A stretch of DNA of 64,000 bases from Chamaelirium japonicum (lineage: Eukaryota > Streptophyta > Magnoliopsida > Liliales > Melanthiaceae): contig OX393555.1 in NCBI GenBank assembly GCA_947650365.1, forward strand, positions 77,939,995 to 78,003,994. Direction: 5' to 3'. Under the pieces are notes generated by a model. That model did no database searches and was not told the DNA's origin. It saw only the letters and a program-made list of their open reading frames with translations. Made by a program: the position numbers and the translations under genes. This document shows, piece by piece, positions 44,153 to 56,984 of the stretch (the stretch's first letter is position 1; every line of letters begins with the position of its first letter).

Positions 44153-45314
44153 TGTTTGGGGATATTTTTCGCTGGTCCGTATGGTTGTCATGCAAAATAG
44201 AGAATGCGTGAGAACGGCTGGCTCCCTCCGGAGCACAGACCCTCTGACGCTCAAGTCAGAACAGGTACGAACAGGGGAGAGCTGTAGTGGATGAAAGTGG
44301 TAGGGTTTCAGGTTTCGAACCTGTACTTTGGAGCTAGAGGTGGTACCTTTATAGCCTTTGGTCGCCTATTAGAGTATAACGCGTGGTGGTTTTTCTAGTG
44401 CCTTCAGTGCCCCCATGTGTCGGCCCACATAGGTCTTTGATGGCCTTTGTCATCTAGCCTGCCAGGCGATAAGAGAGAGGGGGGGTGGGGGTGGAAGCAC
44501 TTGTCTTGTAGTTGCCAGGTGGAGGTTCTGGAAAGTTCAAGTCTGGGAGGTCCTAGACCGACTTTGGCCAGCTTCTGTGGGCTACAATCGTCCACGTAGC
44601 TCCATGGGGGCAGTGACACCTATTGTTTTGGTGCCGCCTTACTATAGGTGACCTTTGAGGGGAAGAAGGCGAGCTCCCATTCCGTTGATCCACCACCTAC
44701 TTCCTATCGCTAAAAGTCGAGCTCCACGGGTGGGGCGATCGCCTTGGCTATTAACGTAATCAGGCGAGCTCCTGGTCGAGCTGTGGGTGTCTGGTTTGAC
44801 AAGCTCCTGAGCGAGCTGTGGGTGTTCGTAGATACCATTCTAAGTATTCTATTAGCAAAAGGGGAGATCTCTTGGCGTGCGAGCTGGTCGCCAGGCGGGC
44901 TATGAGCACCAGCCACTGGGCGACCTCTACCACGTGCAAGCTAGTCACGTGCGATCAGGGTCGACCCTGGGCGGGCTGTAAACCACGGTCGCAGGCGGTC
45001 TCTATCCCAGATATGCAACGATCCGCTACCTCAAGCGCCGGGCGGGCTACGAGCACCAACCACTGGGTGATCTCTACCACGTGCAAGCTAGTTGCATATG
45101 GTCAGGGTCAGCCATAGGATGGTTGTAAGCCACGGCCACAGGCGGCCTCGCGTAGAGACTCCGGGCGGGCTACGAGCCACGGCCATGGGTGCTGCTTCTC
45201 TCTTTATGTCCTACTCCAATTGCACTGCTCTCGTGACTCTTCAGGTTCCTTCTGCATCTTGGGAACGATTCTTTCTGGTGAGCTCACTGCAGCGGGTATT
45301 TTTAGGGATCATCA
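44153..45314 (-). repeat. Putative 3' LTR of element C (about 1.16 kb)
   Basis: Left end TGTTTGGGGATATTTTTCG resembles the TGTGGGGGAAAAATC end of element B. Right end ...ATCATCA is followed by TTACCCCTCC, like GTTACCCCCTCC in B. The minus strand has GGCTATAAAGG (44356-44346), a TATA box in the right place for a promoter. No second LTR is available to prove the ends. U3 (about 44870-45190) carries degenerate copies of the spacer repeat. Confidence 0.5.
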
Positions 45315-45554
45315 TTACCCCTCCTGAGGGAGCGGCTAAGAAATCACGCCACTCGCTCAAGAGCCTAGCAAGGTTGTCCCGCTCTTGATCGTGCTCCAGA
45401 CTGGTAAGTAGCTAATGAGCCGACACCTGAGGTCAGCCGACCTCTGGGAAGCTCTGTGCCGGGGGCAGGGTCTCCCTTTCCTCTGGTTAAAAAACTTCAA
45501 TTCAAATCCAGTGGTTCACTATTGTCATAAGATCTATTCGCGTTCTCCAGCTTC

Positions 45555-46253
45555 GGGCAGCTATGAGCTCCAGCTACGGCACGACCTCCATGTGCGAGCT
45601 AGCCACATACGGTCGGGGTCAGCTCCAGGTGGGCTGCTAGCTCCAGCTACGGGTGGGAATGTGACCTCAAGAAGGGTGATGCTCCGTCCAAGAGATGCAG
45701 CTATCCGCTACTGCAAGCGCCGGGCGGGCTGGGTGCACCAGCCACGAGCGTCCTCCTTCCTGTGCAAGCCCGTCACAGGCGGTTGGGGTTAGCTCCGGGC
45801 GTGCTACTGGCACCAGCTACAGGTGGCTTTGTACCGAGGGTTATGGCTCCAACCACAGGCGACCTTGCGCCGGGAGTTTTGACTCCCAGTACCTCATGAG
45901 TTAGACTTCGAGGAGGATACGGCTTTGTCCCAGGGATGCAGCTAATCGTTTATACAGCAAGCGCCGGGCGGGCCGTGAGCACCAGCCATGGGCGACTTCC
46001 TCTGCGTGCAAGCTAGTCGCATTCGATTGGGGTCAGCTCCGGGTGGGCTGTTGGCACCAGCCACAAGCGACCTTGCGTCGAGAGTTAACTCGCAGTGCCT
46101 CATGAGACCTCGAGGATGATGCTGCCATGTCCAAGGGACGCAGCTAACCGTTACTGCAAGCGCTGGGCGGGCCAGGAGGACCTGTCGTGGGTGACCTTCT
46201 TCCTGTGCGACCAAGTCGTACGCAGTCGGGGTCCACTCCGGGCAGGCTGTAGG
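45555..46253. repeat. GC-rich tandem repeat of element C, left part
   Basis: Units of about 205-280 bp sharing GCAGCTATCCGTTACTGCAAGC, GGGCGGGCC, AGCACCAGCCACGGGCGACC and GTGCGAGCTAGTCGCA. Landmarks near 45697, 45939 and 46140. Resumes after the nested insertion at 62850. No gene. Confidence 0.8.
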
Positions 46254-47738
46254 TGTTAGAATTGGATCCGTGTATCAGAGTCGCAGCGGAAGCAAAAGAA
46301 AGATCCAAAGATCATACGGTGTATGTTTCATTACAATTTCGCTATAAAACAATCTACATGCAAATCTATGATCTTAGCATATGTGTGGACACCCTAGAGG
46401 CATACTACGATTTACGGAAGACATGAATGCATCTACTTAGGTGTTTAGATTCATCATACCTTATGGATCTATGATCCAGAGATGACGGAATGATGAAGAA
46501 CCGCACTTGAATCGTAAGGGAAACTGTTGGATAGCACCTTGTCCTTTGCGAATTGAAGAATCCTCGAAATCCTGTCTCTGAGTGCAGGGATTTCGAGCCG
46601 ACGGAAGAATCCGTTGCAAAGACGATGGTGAGCCTCGAGATTTTCTCCTCCTTTTTCTCCTTTCTTTCTTCTCCTTCCTTCCTCTTCCTTCTCCCTTCTT
46701 CTTCCTCTCTTTTCCTTGGCCGAAACCACAAAGGAGGAGGACTAGGGGTCGGATTTTTGGAGGGGAGGGAGTAGAACCATTGGGCCGGCCCCTCCCCTCC
46801 CTATTTCCTTTATAGGGCCGGTCTCCCATGGCTCCAAGGAGGCTAGGGCCGGCCCTTAGGTGGATAGGGATAAGGGGGGGGCAGTTTTTAGGGATTCCAG
46901 GTGTCTATCGTGAAGCCTAGATGAAAACGCCCTTCACGAAAAGCAGAAAACTGAAAGAGAGACTGAGTGCGGTGCGCTACTTGGAATCGAGTTCCATCAG
47001 TGCCTATGAGCTCCTGGAATTATTCCACTCATTTTAAGATCCATATTCAATGTGTTCTGAGCCATATTTTAGTATTTACCAAAATACCCCTACGGCCTGT
47101 AACACAAGTGGGCTTCGGGCTTGCGCTCCACCGTGCTACTTCGCATCCAACGTATCCAACTAGGTCGGGGAACAATTCCTATACACAACGACAGGGTGGA
47201 ACCTTCAGGGTTCGGGATCTCTAGCTGCAACCGGATCCTTGATTAACTGTTCCGGTGACACACCGAAAGTTCCGTTAATCAGCCCTAATCCGATTAACCC
47301 GCGTAGCCACCCAGAGTGCGATGCGAGTTGAACTCTAGTGATCCTAAACTTATGTTACTCCCTCGTAACCCTGTTCTCTACTATACTCCGATAATCCTCA
47401 GTCCCTTCTATTACTGGTGCCATGATACGACTCGGGCGGTGGGGAGCACCGTCAGATCCCGATCGATCATCTGACTAGGAATTGATGACTTGTCATCTAT
47501 AACACCACACACCTTCCGGTGCTATGCCTAGCATCCGGAACATCGTCAGTCATACTGACAACCACTAGGCCTGGGTTAACTGTGTGGACAGATTGACTCA
47601 TCAAAACGCACCCATCCAACACTGGACGTCGGATAACCTGTAAGGATTACATGTCACTCAAGCGCCAGCCGGGTAACCCAACGTACCGTGGTATTGGACT
47701 ATGGAAGGTCCACACACGTTGGCACACACTACAAGAAA

Positions 47739-48510
47739 GAGGGTCTTTACCGACGGACATTATTATCACCGTCGGTAATAATACACTTTTTACCGACGGT
47801 GACTATAATATTCGTCGGTATTATAACTTCAATTTTTTAAATTTTTTTTGCACATTTATTACCGACGGTCAAATATTATTCGTCGGTAAAAGTATTTATC
47901 CCGACAGTACATATATGTACCGTCGGTAAAATACTTTATACCGACGGCTAAATAAAGTCCGTCGGTACAATGTCACGACGAAACTCAGGATAAAATCCAA
48001 GCCTCTGGAAAAAAATGGAACCCTGAGTTTCGTCGGCGGTTTTTACCGACGGAGGTTATATGTCCGTCGGTATAAATAATTATACCGACGAAAATTATAT
48101 GGCCGTCGGTACGATACCGACGGTAAAAAAATGTCCGTCGGAAAAATTGTCCCGACGAAACTCAGGGTAAAAACCGAGCCTCTGGAAAAAATGGAACCCT
48201 GAGTTTCGTCGGCGGTTTTTACCGACGGACGTTATATATCCGTCGGTATAAATAATTATACCGACGGACATTATATGACCGTCGGTACCATACCGACGGT
48301 AATAAAATTTCCGTCGGGAAAATTGTCCCGACGAAACTCAGGGTAAAAACCGAGCCTCTGGAAAAAATGGAACCCTGAGTTTCGTCGTATAGGTTTACCG
48401 ACGGATATGATGTTTTCGTCGGTATAACGATTATTTGTACCGACGGTTATTATGTGTCCGTCGGTATAAATATTATTTATACCGACGGACTTAAACGTTC
48501 CGTCGGTAAA
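47739..48510. repeat. 5' subterminal repeats of CACTA, with three hairpins
   Basis: About twenty copies of ACCGACGG or its complement, often as inverted pairs. Three longer inverted repeats at 47976-48035, 48153-48211 and 48329-48387 pair CGACGAAACTCAGGGT with ACCCTGAGTTTCGTCG around an about 28-base loop and are spaced about 177 bp. In En/Spm such subterminal motifs bind the TNPA protein. Confidence 0.88.
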
Positions 48511-48519
48511 AACCCTAAC

Positions 48520-49079
48520 CTATTTAAACTCAGCGCGATCCCCTTCTCTGTTCGATCTGTTTCGATCTTTCCTGCGCGCCCCGCCCCTCTCTCTCGCTCT
48601 CTCTAAATCCGTCCCCCACCCCGGTATTACTCGATCCTGCCCCGCCCCTCTCTCTCGCTCTCTCTCTAATTCCGTCCCCCACCCCGGTATTACTCGAATC
48701 GAGGGAAAGAGGAGGGGGTCCTGCTGGGTCGAGGGAGAAATCGAAAAGCTTCTGGGTGCCTCTTCCTTTCTGGTCTTGGCCGCTGACGAGGTATGGGAGA
48801 CGACCCATTTCTCTCTCTCTCGCTCTCTCTCTCTCTATAATGGTTGGTAATGGGATATGCAGTGCTTGCTTAGATGATGATCAGACATATAATGTAGGGT
48901 TTGCTACTTTGCATATGTGGATGGATTTTCTTTTCACCCGATCGATATTTATTGGTAAATGCTCTCTTAAAATGTATTGTAGGGTTTGCTTGTTTGACAA
49001 TGGTTTTTTCCCTTTAGGGTTTTCTATAATTTTTTTTTTATTTTAATGTTGGTGAGCCGGATTCTATTGGGGTCGTTGC
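48520..49079 (+). promoter_or_regulatory. Probable 5' regulatory and leader region of the CACTA genes
   Basis: Contains two tandem 62-bp copies (from about 48578 and 48640) with CCCGCCCCTCTCTCTCGCTC and CCCCACCCCGGTATTACTCG, then CT-rich tracts around 48805-48835. No reading frame matches a known protein. A TATA or transcription start cannot be fixed by eye. Confidence 0.4.
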
Positions 49080-49625
49080 AGTTTGTATAATTATGTTATT
49101 GCTACCATGAATAGATTATGTTTGGAGTTGAATTTAATGTATTGGGTGATGGTATGTTCTTCGAATGTGATATTCGGTGTTCTTCGTTCGCTGATCCACC
49201 CTCCGAGTCCACTCGAAACTCGGCCGAGTCGACTCGACTCGGCTGAGTTTCGATTCGACTCGGTCCAAAACTCGAGTTTCGATCCGACTCGGCTGATTGA
49301 GTTTCGATTCGACTCGAGTTTTGTCGGGTTTTAGACGAGTTGTTGTGTCAGTTTGTATAATTATGTTATTGCTACCATGAATAGAATATGTTTGGAGTTG
49401 AATTTAATGTATTGGGTGATGGTATGTTTTTCGAATGTGATATTCGGTGTTCTTCGTTCGCTGATCCACCCTCTGAGTCCACTCGAAACTCGGCCGAGTC
49501 GACTCGACTCGGCTGAGTTTCGATTCGACTCGGTCCAAAACTCGAGTTTCGATCCGACTCGGCTGAGTTTCGATTCGACTCGAGTTTTGTCGGGTTTTAG
49601 CCGAGTTGTCGTGTCTACTCGACTC
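49080..49625. repeat. 270-bp tandem duplication
   Basis: Two near-identical copies (49080-49349 and 49350-49625), each ending in a GACTCGA/TCGAGTC-rich low-complexity stretch. No supported gene. Confidence 0.85.
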
Positions 49626-49889
49626 ATTAAGGTTTCGAGTCGAGTCGAGTTTTCGTGTTTTAATTAAAACATTGATTTTTTATATCCTATCAAAACTGAA
49701 TTGAATGGGGGAATAGGGGGCAAAATGTAGTTTTTAGACTAGGGTGAGCGTCGGTTTTGTCGGTCGATTTCGGTGTCGGTTTTGTCGGTTATATTTTTTT
49801 CGGTTTACGAAAAATCAAAACCGAAACCGAAACCGAAATGGTCGGTTTTTGTCGGTTCGGTGTGATATGAGGTATGCTAAAGCCATAAA

Positions 49890-50105
49890 TCTACTCGAGT
49901 GACAGAGAGAACCGTCAGACCCCAAGTGTTTACTTGATGAGGCTCCCTGACTTGTTGACTTACTATCGCATAACTTTGGTGCTATGCCTAGCATTCGAAC
50001 TATCAGCAGTTCAAATGCTGGCCAGCAACCCTAGGTTTACTATGTGACTAGTCTACTCATCATAATACACTCATCCATTAGGGATGTGGATGGCCTGTAG
50101 AAGTT
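49890..50105 (-). repeat. Diverged copia-LTR fragment inside CACTA
   Basis: About 210 bp aligns with 5105-5310 of the copia LTR: shared landmarks are GGTGCTATGCCTAGCAT, TGACTTGT, CTACTCATCA/TTGACTCATTA and CATCCA...GGATG/CGGAT...CCTGTAG. Clearly diverged, flanked by CGGTTCGGTGT-like sequence on both sides, and not at the CACTA ends. Either a captured fragment or an old insertion remnant. Confidence 0.75.
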
Positions 50106-50209
50106 TTGGTTCGGTGTTCCATACCCGGGAACCGAAACCGAAATTGTGCGGAGTCTTATAACATTGTTTGAAATTATATGTCAGGTGTTGTATAGCCAGA
50201 TAGACGAAG

Positions 50210-53200
50210 ATGTCTTCGATCGATAAGAGTTGGATGCGTAATTCGAATCGCATGAGCCAAGAGTACAGAGAAGGAGTCAGGAAATTTCTGGATTTTGCAT
50301 TTGAGCGTCTTGCACCGCTTGATGGAAAAATTGTGTGTCCCTGTATAGACTGCGGAAGGGTGATTAGGAAGGTTCGAGAGGAATGTGAGGTTGATCTGGT
50401 AATGCGTGGCATTGACGTTACCTATACCCGTTGGTTCTCGCACGGTGAGGAGCTAGATGCAGTCCCCATGGCAGCTCACGGTGAAACTTCAAACACAGTG
50501 ATCGCTGATGATAATATTAATACAGACGATGACGATGACATGCAGGGTATGATACATGATTTGCAAGGTGGAATAGGCACGGAAACACCGTCAGGTGATC
50601 AGCCCAATATCGAAGCGGACAAGTTCTACAGATTGCTTAAAGATGCCGAACAACCTCTATACCCGGGGTGTGAGAAGTTTTCAAAACTCTCTTTCACTGT
50701 AAAGCTTCTTCATTTGAAGTGCCTCAATGGTTGGAGTAATAAGTCATTTAATATGTTGGTAGAGTTGCTGAAAGAGGCTTTTCCTATGGGTGAGACAGTA
50801 CCGAAATCATTCTACGAGGCGAAGAAGACAATTAAAGATCTCGGTCTGGGTTATGAGAAAATTGATGCATGCGTGAACGATTGTATGTTGTACCGGAAAG
50901 AGTACGAACATGCGCGGTCATGCCACATATGCGGAGCAACGAGATATAAAGAGACGGATGCCGAGTCTAGTACCAGTCGAAGGAAGAAAAATGTATCTGC
51001 AAAGGTTCTCCTATACTTCCCGCTCAGGGACAGGCTTCAGAGGTTGTTTATGTCATCGAAGACTGCTGAGCACATGAGGTGGCATGCACGAGAACGTACA
51101 GATGACGGGATTATGAGACATCCGGCCGACTCTCTGACGTGGAAAGATTTTGATCATACATATCCTGAATTCGCATGTGAAGTTCGCAACGTCAGGTTAG
51201 GGCTTGCTAGCGATGGCTTCAATCCCTTTGGGAATATGAGTGTGTCGTACAGCATTTGGCCAGTTGTCCTAGTTCCATACAATTTGCCTCCCTGGATGTA
51301 CTTAAAAAAGCCATACACAATGCTCTCCTTGCTCATTCCCGGACCCAGGTCGCCTGGTAATGATATTGACATTTACTTGCAGCCGTTGATTGAGGAGTTG
51401 AACGAGTTATGGGAAGTTGGGGCCGATACGTATGATGCCTCGTTGCGCCAGAATTTTCGGATGCATGCGGCACTTCTATGGACCATCAACGATTTTCCTG
51501 CATATGCCAACTTATCCGGGTGGAGTACTAAAGGAAAATTGGCGTGCCCTACATGCAATAAGGAGACAGATTCATTACGATTGAAGAACGGAGGCAAGTT
51601 CTGTTATATGGGCCATCGAAGATTCCTTGTTGACGGCCATAAGTGGAGGCAGAACAAAAGAGCTTTCAACGGCAAGAAGGAACTTGCAAAGGCCCCGGAG
51701 CAGCTTTCGGGGGTAGAAGTCTTGTGCGAATTGGATCAGCTTGATGCCGTGGCACTTGGAAAAGGTAAAAAGAAGAGAACGCATGAAGATTCTACGCGTG
51801 AGCATAACTGGAAGAAGAAGAGTATTTTCTTTAAACTACCGTACTGGAGCAGCCTACTCTTGCGGCATAACTTGGATGTCATGCATATTGAGAAAAATGT
51901 GTGTGACAACATTATAGGAACACTGCTGAATCTCGACGGTAAGACGAAGGATAATCTTAAATCTCGTCTCGATCTTAAGGAGTTGGGCATCCGAAAATCA
52001 CTTCATCCCCAAGAGATTGGGGATAAGTATGTGTTGCCAGTTGCATGCTACACCATGAGCTCACAGCAAAAGGCAGCCTTATGTGCATTCCTACGGTCTG
52101 TGAAAACGCCAGACGGTTATTCTTCGAATATCGCACGATGCGTGCAAGAGAACGGCCGGAAGTTGTCTGGATTAAAGAGCCACGATTGTCATGTTCTTAT
52201 GCAGCGATTGTTATCTCTTGCTATACGTGGGAATTTAACCGAAGAGGTGTCCGGTCCGTTAATTGAGCTCAGCACTTTTTTCAGACAGTTGTGCTCGAAG
52301 GTACTTAGAGTGGACCAACTTGAACAGATGGAGAGGGATATTGCGCTCACATTGTGCAAGTTAGAGATGATATTTCCACCTTCATTCTTTGATGTCATGG
52401 TGCATTTGACCGTTCACTTGGCAAATGAGGCCAAACTCGGCGGCCCAGTTCATTACCGGTGGATGTATTTTATCGAGAGGTAATCGTCTCGTCTCATTCG
52501 CACAATGTATTTGATCGTTCTTGATATATTCATACAAAAATTTTTTTCTCAAATTAGGTACTTGCGAACATTGAAATCATATGTTCGTAATAAAAGTCGT
52601 CCGGAGGGATCAATTGCTGAAGGATACCTAGCAGAAGAATGTCTAACATTCTGCTCAAGATACCTACATGGTATAGACACGCGATTCAATCAACTTGAGC
52701 GGAACTATGACGGTGGTCCAATAGACTTCGATGGGGGTCTGTCTATATTTGCCGAAATGGGTAGACCTGTAGGAGGAGGCAAAACCCGTCGATTGTCTGT
52801 AGATGAGATTCAACAGGCACATATGTATGTGTTGCGCCAATGTGATGAAGTGTGGCCATTCATTGAGTAAGCATTTTACGATCATTTACTCATTCTTTTA
52901 GTCCATTCATTAAGTATATGTGCTAATTATAATCTAATTCATAACCGGTAAAACAGGAAGCATAAAGCCATCATTAATAATCGGGGTATTCGAAATGCTC
53001 CCCAAATTCATGATCGTGAATTCCCATCGTGGTTCGAGAAACACGTAAGTATTCACATCATTACTGAATTTCATTGACATCCATTACCGAACAATAATTA
53101 TGTGTTCATATCATGAATGTCGTGTGGTTATTATAGGCACAGGAGCTGCACGACAACCACGATCCGCTGATGAATGAGGATCTCTGGCGCTTATCTTGTA

Positions 53201-53811
53201 GTCCTTTGCAAGACGCAATATCGTACGATGGTTATATCGTGAACGGTTATAGATTTCGGACGAAAGATAGTGAAAAATCACGAAGAACCCAAAATAGTGG
53301 GGTTGTCGTCAACGGTGAGCAAGAAGAATTAGAAAATATCGACTTCTACGGCGTCCTCAACGAGATTCTCGAGATTAAATTCCTTGGCCAAAATCGGATC
53401 GTATTATTCAAATGCGATTGGTATGATGTTAATAATCGCGGGACTGGTTATAATGTCGACAAATACGGTTTTATCAGCATCAACACTGCCAAGAGATTGA
53501 ATACCCAATATGAAGATCCATTCATTTTTGCCTCTCAAGCGCAACAGATATTTTATGCACCGGATAATACCTCTCCAGGTTGGCAAATTGTAGTCAGGTC
53601 ACCACCCAGAGATTTTTACGACATGGGAGACAAGGATGCGGGGGTCGTCGATGATGATTTGGATGCATACCAGAATGATGAGATAATCATTGTCGACGCA
53701 GTGCACGACGAAAATGAAGATGTCGACAATATAAACTGGACAGCGAATGCAGATCAAATAATAGAAGAGGGAAGCGATGAGAGTGACAGAGATGAGACAG
53801 AAAATGACTAG
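50210..53811 (+). CDS. tnpD: TNP2/tnpD-type CACTA transposase (four exons)
   Basis: Exons 50210-52479, 52558-52866, 52957-53044 and 53137-53811, joined at GT-AG introns that keep frame; 1113 residues. Residues 1-90 are the transposase-associated domain (MSSIDKSWM, FLDFAFERL, CPCIDCGRV, WFSHGE). The large TNP2 domain (Transposase_21) spans about 190-620, with HICGATRYKE, LACPTCNKETDS and NLDVMHIEKNVCDNIIGTLL. Residues about 700-830 match DUF4218 (FFDVMVHLTVHLANEA, GGPVHYRWMYFIERYLRTLK); residues about 965-1045 match DUF4216 (VLFKCDWYDV, YEDPFIFASQAQQIFY). The C-terminus is acidic. In En/Spm this protein cuts the element ends. The first frame alone would stop inside intron 1, so splicing is needed. 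No disabling mutation seen. Confidence 0.93.
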
Positions 53812-53929
53812 ACCGTATGTAAATCAAATTGTTTCATATTTAAATCATACTGTTTCACCGATTCATATGTAAATCATACCGTTTCATATGTAAATCATAC
53901 CGTTTCACCGATTTACGATCCGACCGATT

Positions 53930-55025
53930 CACCGATTTAGAGTCTAAGAGTTGGAAAATCATAAGTTAGCGTGTTTCGGATATGAAATAGGTTTCGATTC
54001 GATCGGATCGTCATCGGATCGGCATCCGATAATTCGAACTTGGAATTATTCCGTATTTCGGACTTGCGAGCGGGTTCTAATTGGATATTTGACCAATTTA
54101 CGCTCTGATTCACCGATTTAGAGTCTAAGTGTTGGAAAATCATAAGTTAGCGTGTTTCGGATATAAAATAGGTTTGGATTCGATCGGATCATCATCGGCT
54201 CGGCATCCGATAATTCGAACTTAGAATTATTCCGTATTTCGGACTTGCGAGCGGGTTCTAATTGGATATTTGACCAATTTACGCTCCGATTCACCGATTT
54301 AGAGTCTAAGTGTTGGAAAATCATAAGTTAGCGTGTTTCGGATGTGAAATAGGTTTGGATTCGATCCGATCGTCATCGGATCGGCATCCGGTAATTCGAA
54401 GTTGGATTTATTCCGTATTTCGGACTTGCGAGCGGGTTCTAATTGGATATTTGACCAATTTACGCTCCGATTCACCGGTTTAGAGTCTAAGTGTTGGAAA
54501 ATCATAAGTTAGCGTGTTTCGGATATGAAATAGGTTTGGATTCGATCCGATCGTCATCGGATCGGCATCCGGTAATTCGAAGTTGGAATTATTCCGTATT
54601 TCGGACTTGCGAGCGGGTTCTAATTGGATATTTGACCAATTTACGCTCCGATTCACCGGTTTAGAGTCTAAGTGTTGGAAAATCATAAGTTAGCGTGTTT
54701 CGGATATGAAATAGGTTTGGATTCGATCCGATCGTCATCGGATCGGCATCCGGTAATTCGATGTTGGAATTATTCCGTATTTCGGACTTGCGAGCGGGTT
54801 CTAATTGGATATTTGACCAATTTACGCTCCGATTCACCGATTTAGAGTCTAAGTGTTGGAAAATCATAAGTTAGCGTGTTTCGGATATAAAATAGGTTTG
54901 GATTCGATCCGATCGTCATCGGATCGGCATCCGATAATTCGAACTTGGAATTATATTCCGTATTTCGGACTTCCGAGCGGGTTCTAATTGGATATTTGAC
55001 CACTTTACGATCCGATTAACCGATT
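53930..55025 (-). repeat. 181-bp satellite array, left (about 6 copies, inverted relative to right array)
   Basis: Monomers of 181 bp whose orientation is opposite to those at 56985-61375. Copies differ at several positions. On both sides lies a short GTTTCATATGTAAATCATAC minisatellite (53816-53925 and 55028-55200). The 68-codon frames in each copy are incidental, since 181 is not a multiple of 3. Confidence 0.93.
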
Positions 55026-55202
55026 TAGAGTCTAACTGTTTCATATTGTTTCATATTGTTTCATATTGCGAGCGGGTTCATATTGTTTTATATTGTTTCA
55101 TATGTAAATCATACTGTTTCATATATAAATCAAACTGTTTCATATTGTTTCATATGTAAATCTTAAATCTTACTGTTTCATATGTAAATTAAATTGTTTC
55201 AG

Positions 55203-56903
55203 ATGGCATCACGGTCATATGTTCGTAGAGGCAGAGGCAGAGGCAGGGGTGGGGTAGCTCAGAGCGCTCCGGCTGCCACCCCAGGGTCCGAGGCTGAGCC
55301 GTCCGGATCTGGTAGTGCTGTTCCTCTCTCCACACCAGCTCCTGCTGTGGTCACAGCCTCCGGAGCTTCGAGCAGTGCTCAGCACTCGGCTGCAGCGTCT
55401 ACGCCCACAGGTAATGTTTAGATCTAAAGTTTTATACATGTTGTAAATACTTCTTCAGTACTGATGTATATTTTATTTGCAGGGTCGACCAGGTACGTAG
55501 GCGACCGGGGCGTGACGACGGCCCGGCGCTTGTCGGCCTTACGCGAGCCGCTGTCCCTACAGTGGAGCGGCCATACCTTTGTGGGCGAGCACGCTTCTGA
55601 CGCCGCCACGTGGGTCGGCATGATAGTACGGGAGGAGAGGAATGCCCCGATTGTGGGGTTAAGGGGGTGGAAGAACATTGATGCATCCTATAAGGAGAGG
55701 ATGTATCAGCAGTTTTTGGTACGTTAGTTTCATTAAAGCATTTTAGAATAATATCGTACTTCTTTATAATTTGATTTGATAAAATGACTTGTTTCTAAAT
55801 TGATTTTACAGGAGAAATTTAAATGGGAGAACATGGAAACCGACACCCATCGGGAGGACTTGTGGAAGACGATGGGTGAGCGGTACAGGGATTACCGTCA
55901 CGAGCTCTACAAGCTCTACGGTTACTTGGTCGGCCAGCCGGCTGAGGAGGTACAGGCTGCGGCCGGGACGAGAGACGCGCCACCGCTACACATTCTACAG
56001 TTTTTGGTCGCTCACTGGGCCACCCCTAGCTTTCAGGTATAATTTTAATTTTGTTGATTCGTACTTGTTTTAATGTTATACTAAAAATTTGTATTGATGT
56101 TTCAAAATTTAATCGATTGACACAGGTGAAATCTGCTGTAGGCAAGCAGAATAGAAGTGCCTCGACGACACCTGCTCCAGTGAAGGGGAGGACCTCCATG
56201 CCCCAGCTTGCCCAGCAGCTGGTAAATGATACAAACATTGTTATTATTTAAAGCTCTATACATGTTATATTAACTCGTCTATTTATTTTATATGTCCAAC
56301 AGACACAGTCCTTGGGCCACGAGCCTAATAGGATTGACCTTTTTGAGGCCTCTAGGAGGCGGCGTATCGATGGGGCATTTCTGGACGACAGGGTTGCCTC
56401 GCAAGTGGTAAGTAATTAAATTACTGTTAATATATTCTTATACATATGCCATAAAATATCATTGAATATCATTGGTTGTTTTTATATAGGAGAGGATGCG
56501 ACTTATGGTGACCCCGTCGGGCGAGGCCGGCTCCTCCTCCAGCTCAGTATCTGTCGACTCAGCGATGGATACTGTGCTGAGACCTGCCACGCACGGCCGT
56601 GTCCTCTGTACGGGCCTTGGAGTCACGCCCTCCTCCTACTTTGGACGAGAGGGTATGCGCTCGAGGGCACGGGACACCCAGACCGGTGCTATCACTCAGC
56701 TGCAGTCTGCGCTAGACGCGGAGCGAGAGCAGAGGCAGGCCCTCGAGCAGAGGATGGAGGCGGAGCGAGAGCAGAGGCAGGCCCTCGAGCAGAGGGTTGA
56801 GGCGGAGAAGAAGGCCCTCGATGAGGAAAGAGAAGCTCGCAGGGAACTGGAGCGTAAATTTAATGAATTCATAAGCCGGTCTAGCGGTGGCTCATCCTCA
56901 TGA
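55203..56903 (+). CDS. tnpA: tnpA-like CACTA protein (Transposase_24/Ptta type, six exons)
   Basis: Exons 55203-55410, 55483-55718, 55812-56036, 56126-56221, 56303-56407 and 56490-56903; all introns are GT-AG and keep one frame; 427 residues. The N-terminus is Arg/Gly-rich (RRGRGRGRGG), then Ala/Ser/Pro-rich. The middle has WSGHTFVGEHASDAATWVGM, ERYRDYRHELYKLYGYL and FLVAHWATPSFQ, fitting the plant En/Spm Transposase_24 family. The end is a predicted coiled coil with two DAEREQRQALEQR-like units (residues about 355-415) and a Ser/Gly tail. In En/Spm, TNPA binds the subterminal repeats and helps bring ends together. Exon 1 is preceded by TTGTTTCAG, so an upstream non-coding exon is possible. 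Exon structure is my prediction from splice signals. Confidence 0.85.
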
Positions 56904-56984
56904 TCAGGTACTTACTAATCTTTATAATATTAGCAAAAAATATGAATCTTACTAATTTGAGTTTTGATCATATTATCACACTTA

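Noticed and set aside
45092-45792. Several frames of about 100-125 residues in GC-rich sequence near element C's LTR
   Set aside because: They follow the GC-rich tandem repeat, change frame between units and match no family I recognise.
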